A stretch of DNA of 64,000 bases from Siphlonurus alternatus (Eukaryota > Arthropoda > Insecta > Ephemeroptera > Siphlonuridae): contig OX463782.1 of NCBI GenBank assembly GCA_949825025.1, positions 569,501 to 633,500 of the forward strand, given 5' to 3'. The notes under the pieces are model-generated. The model was not told the DNA's origin and did not search any database. It saw nothing but the letters and a program-made list of their open reading frames with translations. The position numbers and the translations under genes were made by a program. Position 1 is the first letter of the stretch; the number at the start of each line of letters is the position of its first letter. Below are positions 43,791 through 53,270 of the stretch, in pieces.

Positions 43791-44252
43791 CATGGTATAG
43801 ATGCGGTGCAAGGAGAGAATGTTATGCAAACGGTGCAGCTGTTGGCGGACAAGATTGGAGCACCGCCTGCGGCTGACTCAGTGGAGGACGCCTACCGCAT
43901 GCCAGTCAATACGCGCAACTCGAGACTGATCGGGCAGCCGCCCGTGCTTGTTGTGAAGTTCAAGGCGACGGCGGCCCGAGCTGCTTGGCTCGACCGTCAG
44001 AAGACGAGGAATTTGACGGCTGGCGCTGTGTTGGGAACTGCTAGCGTGAGTAATGTCAGAGTATTTGAGCAGCTAACGCCGTACTATCGTAAGTTGCTCT
44101 GGATGACACGGGAGGCAGCACGTGAAAGGAACTATCAGTTCATTTGGGCAAAAAATGGCAAGATATTTGCAAAATATCGTGAGGACTTGGGCACGGTTCG
44201 CATTCAAAACGAACAAGACATTATGAAAAAAATTAAATGTATACGTTCATAG
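43791..44252 (+). CDS. LINE ORF1 protein, C-terminal part (5'-truncated), FP-domain-like
   Basis: An open frame of about 153 codons runs from the 5' junction to a TAG. The true start was lost with the element's 5' end; the first in-frame ATG inside the element is at 43824, and an apparent TTG start at 43788 lies in satellite. Residues around 10-70 (ENVMQTVQLLADKIG, then AYRMP and VVKFK) resemble the partly RRM-like middle of insect LINE ORF1 proteins. Residues about 88-145 (NVRVFEQLTPYYRKLLW, NYQFIWAKNGKIFAKYRE) resemble the C-terminal domain of baculovirus FP proteins found in many insect LINE ORF1s. ORF1 proteins of this type are thought to bind element RNA. Its first part is strikingly GC-rich (38 of 60 bases at 43861-43920), unlike ORF2. 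The CCHC or coiled-coil N-terminus expected in a full protein is absent here. Confidence 0.85.
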   Translation, partial: HGIDAVQGENVMQTVQLLADKIGAPPAADSVEDAYRMPVNTRNSRLIGQPPVLVVKFKATAARAAWLDRQKTRNLTAGAVLGTASVSNVRVFEQLTPYYRKLLWMTREAARERNYQFIWAKNGKIFAKYREDLGTVRIQNEQDIMKKIKCIRS

Positions 44253-44303
44253 TTTGTTAACCCACTCCTCTATTTGTCTTACTTTTGTTTTTTATAATAA
44301 AGA
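44253..44303 (+). other. ORF1-ORF2 spacer
   Basis: This 51 bp spacer separates the ORF1 stop and the ORF2 ATG. ORF1 and ORF2 are in the same reading frame, so the spacer is exactly 17 codons and ends with two in-frame stops (taataa) one codon before the ATG (taataaagaatg). ORF2 translation would need reinitiation or internal entry; simple readthrough of the first TAG would still meet the two TAA codons. Confidence 0.8.
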
Positions 44304-47219
44304 ATGATTGAGCTGGATGAGCTAAATATTATAGAATGTATAACCAATAATTCTGTGACTGATTTTAATGATATTGTTAAACAAAAGTTTTCTAAAGAGA
44401 TTTCTGTTGTTCATCAAAATATCCGATCTCTTCGTAAAAATTTTGATGTTTTTTTAGCTGAAGTTACGAATTATTTACCATCCATTGATGTCATTGTTTT
44501 AACTGAGATATATATTTATGACAATGAAGTTCATTTTTATAATATTCCTGGTTACCAAAAAGTGTGTAAGACGAGATCTAAAAATAGAGGAGGTGGAATT
44601 GTATTATTTTTAAAAAATGATATTAAATTTACTGAAATTAATTTTGATTTGGATTCGGCGGAGTGTATTTATATTGAAATCAATAATAGTATTAGCCTTT
44701 TTTCTGTTTATAGACCACCATCATGTGATAAAAAATTATTTGTGACGGAAATAAAAACCCGTATTTTAAAACAAAAATGGTTAAAAAATGTCATCATTAT
44801 TGGTGACATGAATATAAATTTATTAATTGATGATGATGATATAAAAAATAAGTATGAAAATAATTTGGCTAAATTTGGATTTCTTAAAGGAATTTATAAG
44901 CCTACGAGGGAAGAAATTAGAATTAATAAACTCACATCATCATGCATTGATCATGTTTTCATTAAAATATTTCAAATGGATTGTTGCACTTCTGTTATTA
45001 AAACGAAAATAACTGATCACTACATGACAGCTGTTATTTTGTTTAAAAACACTGAAATTAATAAAATAAAAAAAGAGTCTAGTTTTGAGTATTTAAATTA
45101 CAATGAGTTCAATAAAAAAGTAGCTTCATATAATTGGTCTAAATTCAGTAATATTAATAATCCTTCTGAACTTTATGGTAAAATTTCAAATATTTTTATG
45201 ACTATTAAAAAGGATTGCACTTACGTAAAAAAGGTTAATCATAAGGGGAGAATTAATAAAGTTTGGTTTACGGAAAAGCTCGTTATTCATTTCAAAACTC
45301 GAGATTATTGGTTTAGGAAATCAAAAAGCAATCCAACTAATGTTCATTACCGTAACATGTATATAAAATTCAGGAATATTGTTAATATTAAGGTGAATGA
45401 AACAAAAGAAAAATATTATAGAAATAAATTTCAAACTTCGCAAGGTAATTTACGGAAAATATGGTCAATTATAAATGAAATTTTAGGGAGAAAAGTAAAT
45501 AATATTGATGATATCATAATGAGGTCAATGGGTCATAATAAAAGTATTCTCGATATTGTTAATGGATTTGCTAATACATTTGTGGATGGTGTCCAAAATG
45601 TTATTCATAATTGTGAAATTAAATTGAGTGATTTTATTAGTAATTGTGTACAACTTCAGTCATTATATATACCACCTATAACTTTTGAGATCACAAAAAG
45701 TATTATATTGAATTTTAATATCAATAAAGGTCCGGGGCATGATGGTATATCTATTAAAGATTTAATTGCAGCGGGTGATGGTATGGTAAATTGTATTACT
45801 AATTTAGTTAATCTTTGCTTGCGGTTGTCTGAGTTTCCATCTGATTTGAAATTGGCTATAATTAGAGCCATTTTCAAATCAGGGAAACATAATTTGTTTG
45901 TTAATTATCGTCCAATTGCAATTTTGCCAATAATTGATAAAATTTTACAAAAATATTTGGATATTCATTTAACGGTTTATTTTAATAAATTTAGTATAAT
46001 TCATAAAAATCAATTTGCTTATCAGAAAAATAAAAGTACCACTCAGCTTATTTGTGAAATATCTGATTATATAAATAAAGAACTTAGCTGTAATAAACAT
46101 GTTATTTGTCTCTTTGTAGACTTTTCCAAGGCATTCGACACAGTCAATCATGACATTTTGTTATCTGATTTAGAGGAGATTGGAATACGTGGGCCCCTGT
46201 TAAAACTTTTTGGTGATCTCATATGTGATAGGAAAATATGTGTTAAGGTTAATAATGTCACTAGTGAGATTAAAACAATTACTGTTGGAATTGCGCAAGG
46301 TAGTATTTTGGGGCCAAAGCTATTTTTAATTTATGTTAATAAAATATTTGAACTCCTGCAAAATTGTAAAGTTTTTATGTTTGCTGATGACCTATTGGTT
46401 GTTTGTTCACATGAAAGCTTTGAAGAAGCTCAAAAAATTATGCAAAAAAATATTGATTATTTGTCAGAATTTACTCATGATAGAGGCTTAAGTTTGAATT
46501 TGAATAAAACCAAGGTAATGCATATATTTAATAAATATTTGAGAACTAATGAAATATTGGAATTGAAGGCACATAATAATCAATGTTTACATAATTTTCA
46601 AATTGGCTGTGAATGTAAATTACTAGAACAAGTAGAGACACATAAATATTTGGGAGTGATAATGGATCAAAACTTTAATTGGGATGATCATATTCACAGT
46701 TTAATTAAAAAACTACGGTCAGCTTTATCTCAATTATTAGTTATTAAAGAATATGTTGATGAAAAAACAATAAGATCGATTTACTTTTCTTTGGTTCACT
46801 CCCATATTATATATGGTATCACTTCATGGGGTTTTGTGCAATCGGGTGCTTTTACATCCTTGTCTAAAATGCAAATAAGAATTTTAAAAAAGATGAAAAA
46901 GGGTCCGAAATTCAAATTTGATGATAATATATTTAAATATTGGGGTGTATTACCGGTAAGAAATATTGCTGAATTTTCATTATTGGTGGATAGATATTTT
47001 GTTGAGTGTCATGGAGTACCTCGTGTTCATGATCATCATACCAGGACAGCTTTAAATAACCCGCTAATAACTCCTCGAAGTGCTAATAGATTTGGAGAGA
47101 GGTCCATTGATTTTATATTGCCAAGGTTATGGAATATGCTACCTGCTAATTTAAAGAATTTGAATAGTAAAGTGAGTGTGAAATGTAAATTAAAAAAATT
47201 GTTTTTAAGTAAGCTATAG
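44304..47219 (+). CDS. LINE ORF2 polyprotein: APE endonuclease and reverse transcriptase
   Basis: The 971-residue frame has no internal stop or frameshift. The N-terminal part is an apurinic-type endonuclease that would nick the target. It has NIRSL (Asn39), VLTE (Glu68), YRPP (Tyr136), GDMN (Asp168, Asn170), CIDHVF (Asp216) and TDHY (Asp238, His239). The reverse transcriptase follows: NKGPGHDG (from 474), DFSKAFDTVNH with catalytic Asp606, GIAQGSILGP (662-671), FADD with catalytic Asp695 and Asp696, LNLNKTK, and HKYLGV near 780. The C-terminal region has the usual YGITSWG and LWNMLPANLKN segments. No RNase H domain is seen, which fits CR1/jockey and argues against I or R1 elements. The start is the first ATG after two in-frame TAA codons. 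All key catalytic residues appear present, so the enzyme may be functional even though the element is truncated. Codon use is strongly AT-biased. Confidence 0.95.
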   Translation: MIELDELNIIECITNNSVTDFNDIVKQKFSKEISVVHQNIRSLRKNFDVFLAEVTNYLPSIDVIVLTEIYIYDNEVHFYNIPGYQKVCKTRSKNRGGGIVLFLKNDIKFTEINFDLDSAECIYIEINNSISLFSVYRPPSCDKKLFVTEIKTRILKQKWLKNVIIIGDMNINLLIDDDDIKNKYENNLAKFGFLKGIYKPTREEIRINKLTSSCIDHVFIKIFQMDCCTSVIKTKITDHYMTAVILFKNTEINKIKKESSFEYLNYNEFNKKVASYNWSKFSNINNPSELYGKISNIFMTIKKDCTYVKKVNHKGRINKVWFTEKLVIHFKTRDYWFRKSKSNPTNVHYRNMYIKFRNIVNIKVNETKEKYYRNKFQTSQGNLRKIWSIINEILGRKVNNIDDIIMRSMGHNKSILDIVNGFANTFVDGVQNVIHNCEIKLSDFISNCVQLQSLYIPPITFEITKSIILNFNINKGPGHDGISIKDLIAAGDGMVNCITNLVNLCLRLSEFPSDLKLAIIRAIFKSGKHNLFVNYRPIAILPIIDKILQKYLDIHLTVYFNKFSIIHKNQFAYQKNKSTTQLICEISDYINKELSCNKHVICLFVDFSKAFDTVNHDILLSDLEEIGIRGPLLKLFGDLICDRKICVKVNNVTSEIKTITVGIAQGSILGPKLFLIYVNKIFELLQNCKVFMFADDLLVVCSHESFEEAQKIMQKNIDYLSEFTHDRGLSLNLNKTKVMHIFNKYLRTNEILELKAHNNQCLHNFQIGCECKLLEQVETHKYLGVIMDQNFNWDDHIHSLIKKLRSALSQLLVIKEYVDEKTIRSIYFSLVHSHIIYGITSWGFVQSGAFTSLSKMQIRILKKMKKGPKFKFDDNIFKYWGVLPVRNIAEFSLLVDRYFVECHGVPRVHDHHTRTALNNPLITPRSANRFGERSIDFILPRLWNMLPANLKNLNSKVSVKCKLKKLFLSKL

Positions 47220-47366
47220 AAATGTTTGGTTTCTTACGAATTTTTCTTTGGTGTATTTTTTACATGTAATTATATATGTATAAATTCAAACATAAATTAA
47301 TATTTAATGTGTTTAATTAATATATATTTGTTATGCACTACAATATAAATTAACTAATATATCTCT

Positions 47367-47430
47367 AATTATGTTTCAGATTTTCTTTTGTTTCAGTATT
47401 TCTTTTGTTTCAGTAATTCTTTTGTTTCAG
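47367..47430 (+). repeat. 17 bp tandem repeat with cttttgtttcag core, four copies
   Basis: Three exact 13 bp cores (tcttttgtttcag) begin at 47384, 47401 and 47418, exactly 17 bp apart. A degenerate copy (aattatgtttcag) begins at 47367. A further core lies alone at 47791. The pyrimidine-rich tract ending in CAG looks like an intron 3' splice site; whether it acts as one is unknown. Confidence 0.85.
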
Positions 47431-48152
47431 GAAATCAATTAATCTTTTTAACTCATGTTTATGACTTTGATTCTGTTTCAATTCACTAATTGATGTATAG
47501 ATAATGAATAATTATATTTTTGATATAGTTTTAATTTTATTTTTTTTGGAGCACTTATATAATGCAGTAGATATGATTTTTATTTTTTGCTCTTACAATG
47601 TAAATTAAATTTACAAATTAATGTTTTACTTCATTTCAATGAATTTGATAGTTGTGTTCATTTTTAGATATCAAAATATAGAAAGATATTTACAATTTTG
47701 ATTAATTTTATATTACAATATATAAATTTCTGATTCTTTTAATTTGTTTTGCTTGTTGTTTTTGTTGTAATGTATAAAATATACTAAAGTCCTTTTGTTT
47801 CAGATGGACCTAGAAGGGCTATGGCTCATTTGTTTTTGTCTTTTACTTTTGTTCTGCTATTTTAGGTGTAATATATAATACAATAGTATAGAAATGATTG
47901 TAATAGAACCTTAGGGAATTTATCTTGGAACTGTGTAAATATTTTAATTTTGTTTTTATTTTCATTTTTTTCTTTACGATAGTAATATAATGTCAATTAT
48001 TTTAAATAATTAACTTATAAATTGTTTTGTTTGGTAAATCTAAGAAATTTTTCAAACAACATAATATTATATTAAAAATTCAATTTTTTTCTTTTAATTA
48101 TCATTAAAATTGAATATATATAATGTACAACTATATTATGATGTATTGCTAA

Positions 48153-48179
48153 CCGGCCAATGGGATTTATCCTGGCTGG
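48153..48179 (+). promoter_or_regulatory. Possible 3'-terminal stem-loop of the LINE
   Basis: ccggcca (48153-48159) pairs with tggctgg (48173-48179) over seven positions with one G-T wobble. Inside, gga can pair with tcc around a ttta loop, leaving a three-base bulge. It lies about 25 bp before the poly(A). Some LINE reverse transcriptases recognise a 3' stem-loop, so this may be the template-recognition element; that role is inference. Confidence 0.5.
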
Positions 48180-48195
48180 AAGCTATTGTATTATA

Positions 48196-48208
48196 AATAA
48201 ACAATAAA
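48196..48208 (+). promoter_or_regulatory. Tandem AATAAA polyadenylation signals
   Basis: AATAAA occurs at 48196-48201 and again at 48203-48208, the second running directly into the A tract. The first or both could direct 3' processing of the element RNA. The distance to the tail is short, so the tail could also be templated. Confidence 0.6.
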
Positions 48209-48225
48209 AAAAAAAAAAAAAAAAA
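48206..48225 (+). repeat. LINE poly(A) tail
   Basis: A pure run of 21 A ends at 48226; the last one or two bases are shared with the target duplication. It has no interruptions, consistent with a recent insertion. Confidence 0.9.
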
Positions 48226-48229
48226 ATTG
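48226..48229 (+). repeat. Target-site duplication, 3' copy
   Basis: attg directly after the poly(A), continuing as gtatgaattg into the interrupted satellite landmark. It matches 43787-43790. Confidence 0.85.
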
Positions 48230-49631
48230 GTATGAATTGAATTGAATTAAATAAATGAATTGAATAAAATTGAATTGATTTGAATTGAATTGAATTGAAT
48301 TAAATTGATTTGAATTGAATTAAATAGATTTGAATTGAATTGAATTGACTTGAATTGAATGAATTGAATAAAAGAATTGAATTGATTTGAATTGAATTGA
48401 ATCGAATAAAATTAAATTGAATTGAATTGAATTAAATTGAATTGAATTGAATTGAATTGAATTGAATTGAATTGAATTGAATTGAATTGAATTGAATTGA
48501 ATTGAATTGAATTGATTTGAAGTGAATTGAATTAAATTGAATTGAATTGAATTGAATTAAATTGAATAAATGAATTGAATAAAATTGAATTAAATTGAAC
48601 TGAATAAATGAATTGAATTGAATTGAATTGAATTAAATTGAATAAATGAATTGAATTGAATTGATTTGATTTGATTTGATTTGAATTAAATTGAATTGAA
48701 TTGAATTGAATTGAATTGAATTGAATTGAATTGAATTGAATTGATTTGAATTGAATTGAATTGAATTGAATTGACTTGATTTGAAGTAAATTGAATTAAA
48801 TTGAATTGAATTAAATTGAATAAATGAATTGAATAAAATTGAATTGAATTGAACTGAATAAATGAATTGAATTGAATTGAATTGAATTGAATTGAATAAA
48901 TGAATTGAATTGAATTGAATTGAATTGAATTGATTTGAATTAAATTGAATTGAATTGAATTGAATTGAATTGAATTGAATTGAATTGAATAAATGAATTG
49001 AATAAATGAATTGAATTGATTTGAATTGAATTGATTTGAATTGAATTGAATTGAATTGAATTGAATTGAATTGAATTGAATTGAATTGAATTGAATTGAT
49101 TTGAATTGACTTGAATTGAATGAATTGAATAAAAGAATTGATTTGAATTGAATTAAATTGAATTGAATTGAATAAAATTGAATTGAATTGAATTGAATAA
49201 TTTAATTGAATTTAATTAAATTGAATTAAATAAGTGAATTGAATTGAATAAATGAATTGAATTGAATTGAATTAAAATGAATTTAATTGCAAATGCATTG
49301 CATTGCATTAAATTGAATATATGAATTGAATTGAATTGAATTGAATAATTGAATTGAATAAATGAATTTAATTGATTTGAATTCAATTGAATTGAATTGA
49401 ATAAATGAATTGAATTGAATTGATATGAATCGAATTGAATTGAATAAATGAATTGCATTGAATTGAATTGAATTGAATATTGAATTGGATTGGATTGGAT
49501 TGGATTGCATTGGATTGGATTGCATTGGATTGGATTAGATTGGATTGGATTGGATTGGATTGGATTGGATTGGATTGGATTAGATTGGATTGGATTGGAT
49601 TGGATTAGATTGGATTGCATTGAATTGATTT

Positions 49632-49716
49632 GCATTGCATTGCATTGCATTGCATTGCATTGCATTGCATTGCATTGCATTGCATTGCATTGCATTGCAT
49701 TGCATTGCATTGCATT
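49632..49716 (+). repeat. (GCATT)17 block
   Basis: A pure run of 17 units in the first ataatttaatt module to the right of the LINE. Confidence 0.95.
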
Positions 49717-52700
49717 GAATTGATTTGAATTGAATGGAATAAATGAATTGATTTTAATTGAGTTGAATTGAATTGAATTGAATAAATGAATTGAATTGAT
49801 TTGAATTGAATTGAATTGAATTGAATAAATGAAATGAATTGAGTTGAATTGAATTGAATTGAAATGAATTTAATTGCATTGCATTGCATTGCATTAAATT
49901 GAATATATGAATTGAATTGAATTGAATTGAATTGAATAAATGAATTGAATAAATGAATTTAATTGATTTGAATTGAATTCAATTGAATTGAATTGAATAA
50001 ATGAATAGAATTGAATTGATATGAATCGAATTGAATTGAATAAATGAATTGAATTGAATTGAATTGAATAAATGAATTGAATAAATGAATTGAATTGATT
50101 TGAATTTATTTGAATTGAATTGAATTGAATTGAATTGAATTGAATTGAATATTGAATTGAATTGAATTGGATTGGATTGGATTGCATTGGATTGGATTGG
50201 ATTGGATTGGATTGGATAGGATTGGATAGGATTGGATTGGATAGGATTAGATTAGATTGGATTGGATTGGATTGAATTGAATTGAATTGAATTGAATTAC
50301 ATTGCATTGCATTGCATTGCATTGAATTGATTTGAATTGAATTAAATAAATGAATTGATTTTAATTGAGTTAAATTGAATTGAATTGAATTGAATAAATG
50401 AATTGAATTGAATTGAATTGAATTGAATTGAATTGAATAAATGAATTGAATAAATGAATTGAATTGATTTAAATTGATTTGAATTGAATTGAATTGAATT
50501 GAATTGAATTGAATTGAATTGAATTGAATATTGAATTGGATTGGATTGGATTGGATTGGATTGGATTGGATTGGATAAGATTGGATTGGATTGGATTGGA
50601 TAAGATTGGATTGGATTAGATTGGATTGAATTGAATTGAGTTGAATTGAATAAATGAATTGTTTTTAAATAAGTTGAATTGCATTGAATAAATTAATTGA
50701 ATTGAATTAAATAAGTGAATTGAATTGAATAAATGAATTGAATTGAATTGATATGAATTGAATTGAATTGAATATTGAATTGAATTGGATTGGATTGCAT
50801 TGGAATGGATTGGATTGGATTGCATTATATTGGATTGGATTGGATTGGATTGGATTGGATTGGATTAGATTGGATTGGATTGGATTGAATTGGATTGGAT
50901 TGCATTGGATTGCATTGGATTGCATTGAATTGCATTGCATTGCATTGCATTGCATTGCATTGCATTGCATTGCATTGCATTGAATTGATTTGAATTGAAT
51001 GGAATAAATAAATTGATTTTAATTGAGTTGAATTGAATTGAATTGAATTGAATAAATGAATTGAATTGAATAAATGAATTGAATTGAATTGATTTGAATT
51101 GAATTGAATTGAATTGAAATGAATTTAATTGCAAATGCATTGCATTGCATTAAATTGAATATATGAATTGAATTGAATTGAATTGAATAATTGAATTGAA
51201 TAATTGAATTGAATAAATGAATTTAATTGATTTGAATTGAATTCAATTGAATTGAATTGAATAAATGAATTGAATTGAATTGATATGAATCGAATTGAAT
51301 TTAATAAATGAATTGAATAATTGAATGGAATTGAATTGAATTGAATTAAATAAGTGAATTGAATTGATTTGAATAAATGAATTGAATTGAATCGAATTGA
51401 ATTGAATTGAATTGAATAAATTAATTGAATTGAATTGAATAAATGAATTGAATTGAATTAAATAAGTGAATTGAATTGAATAAATGAATTGCATTGAAAT
51501 GAATTGAATTGAATTGAATTGAATTGAATTGAATAATGAATTGATTTGAATCGAATTTAATTAAATTAAATTGAATTTAATTATATTAAATTGAATTTAA
51601 TTGAAATAAATTCAATTGAATTGAATTGAATAAATGAATTGAATTGAATTGAATTGAAATGAATTTAATTGCATTGCAATGCATTGCATTGCATTAAATT
51701 GAATATATGAATTGAATTGAATTGAATTGAATAAATGAATGAAATAAATGAATTGAATTGAATTGAATAAATGAATTGAATTCAATTGAATTGAATTGAA
51801 TAAATGAATTGAATTGATATGAATTTAATTGAATAAATGAATTGAATTGAATTGAATTGAATTGAAATGAATTTAATTGTATTGCATTGCATTGCATTAA
51901 ATTGAATATATGAATTGAATTGAATTGATATGAAATGAATTGAATTGATTTGAATTGAATTGAATTGAATAAATTAATTTAATAAATGAATTGAATTGAT
52001 TTGAATTAAATTCAATGGAAATGAATTCAATTGGTATGAATTGAATTGAATTGAATAAATGAATTGAATAAAATTGAATTGATTTGAATTGAATTGAATT
52101 GAATTGAATTGAATTGAATTGAATTGAATTGACTTGATTTGAAGTAAATTGAATTAAATTGAATTGAATTAAATTGAATAAATGAATTGAATAAAATTGA
52201 ATTGAATTGAACTGAATAAATGATTTGAATTGAATTGAATTGAATTGAATAAATGAATTGAATTGAATTGAATTGATTTGAATTAAATTGAATTGAATTG
52301 AATTGAATTGAATTGAATTGAATTGAATTGAATAAATGAATTGAATAAATGAATTGAATAAATTAATTGAATTGATTTGAATTGAATTGACTTGAATTGA
52401 ATGAATTGAATAAATGAATTGAATTGATTTGAATTGAATTAAATTGAATTGAATTGATTTGATTTGATTTGAATTGAATTGAATTGAATTGAATTGAATT
52501 GAATTGAATTGAATTGATTTGAATTGAATTGAATTGAATTGAATTGAATTGAATTGAATTGATTTGAATTGACTTGAATTGAATGAATTGAATAAAAGAA
52601 TTGATTTGAATTGAATTGAATTAAATTGAATTGAATTGAATAAAATTGAATTGAATTGAATTGAATAAATGAATTGAATTGAATTGAATTGAATTAAAAT

Positions 52701-52903
52701 GAATTTAATTGCAAATGCATTGCATTGCATTAAATTGAATATATGAATTGAATTGAATTGAATTGAATAATTGAATTGAATAAATGAATTAAATTGATTT
52801 GAATTCAATTGAATTGAATTGAATAAATGAATTGAATTGAATTGATATGAATCGAATTGAATTGAATAAATGAATTGCATTGAATTGAATTGAATATTGA
52901 ATT

Positions 52904-53270
52904 GGATTGGATTGGATTGGATTGGATTGCATTGGATTGGATTGCATTGGATTGGATTAGATTGGATTGGATTGGATTGGATTGGATTGGATTGGATTGG
53001 ATTGGATTGGATTGGATTGGATTAGATTGGATTGGATTGGATTGGATTGGATTGGATTGGATTAGATTAGATTGGATTGGATTGCATTGAATTGAATTGA
53101 ATTGAATTGAATAATGAATTGGATTGGATTGGATTGGATTGGATTGGATTGGATTGGATTGGATTGGATTTCATTGGATTGGATTGCATTGGATTGGATT
53201 GGATTGGATTGGATTGGATTAAATTGGATTGGATTGGATTGGATTGGATTGGATTGGATTGGATTGGATT
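52904..53270 (+). repeat. Double (GGATT)n block
   Basis: GGATT-rich pair of runs around the same bridge, ahead of the type-B core at 53407. Confidence 0.9.

Larger units (their letters stand above)
47220..48205 (+). other. LINE 3' untranslated region
   Basis: This is nearly 1 kb of AT-rich sequence from the ORF2 stop to the poly(A). I see no open frame of note. It holds the 17 bp tandem repeats at 47367-47430, an isolated fifth copy of their core (ccttttgtttcag, 47791-47803), a possible stem-loop at 48153-48179 and two AATAAA hexamers close to the tail. Confidence 0.85.
43791..48225 (+). mobile_element. 5'-truncated non-LTR (LINE) retrotransposon, CR1/jockey-like
   Basis: This is a 4435 bp insertion of unique sequence in the satellite. 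In order it holds the 3' part of ORF1, a 51 bp spacer, a complete ORF2, a roughly 1 kb AT-rich 3' UTR, two AATAAA signals and a pure A tail of about 20 bases. A 4-5 bp target duplication flanks it. There are no LTRs, integrase or terminal inverted repeats. These are the hallmarks of target-primed reverse transcription with incomplete first-strand synthesis. The other 15 copies of the landmark it sits in are uninterrupted, so it inserted after that landmark had been amplified. The intact ORF2 and clean tail suggest a young copy. Without its 5' end it probably lacks a promoter. Assignment to CR1, L2-like or jockey cannot be settled by eye. Confidence 0.95.

Noticed and set aside
44100..44252. 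Captured baculovirus FP gene
   Set aside because: The FP-like C-terminal domain is a common component of insect LINE ORF1 proteins, and here it lies directly before ORF2 in the normal position, so no viral transfer needs to be invoked.
45656..45877. Minus-strand open frame inside ORF2 (and another at 45969-46151)
   Set aside because: Both are antisense to conserved reverse-transcriptase sequence and show no motif of their own.
43791..48225. LTR retrotransposon or endogenous virus
   Set aside because: No long terminal repeats, protease, integrase or envelope-like frame; the APE endonuclease, FADD reverse transcriptase and poly(A) tail identify a LINE.
52890..53090. Plus-strand open frames with repeated IGLDW or IALHC peptides
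   Set aside because: They coincide exactly with GGATT and GCATT blocks and end where ATTGA repeats bring in TGA stops. They are by-products of the repeat.
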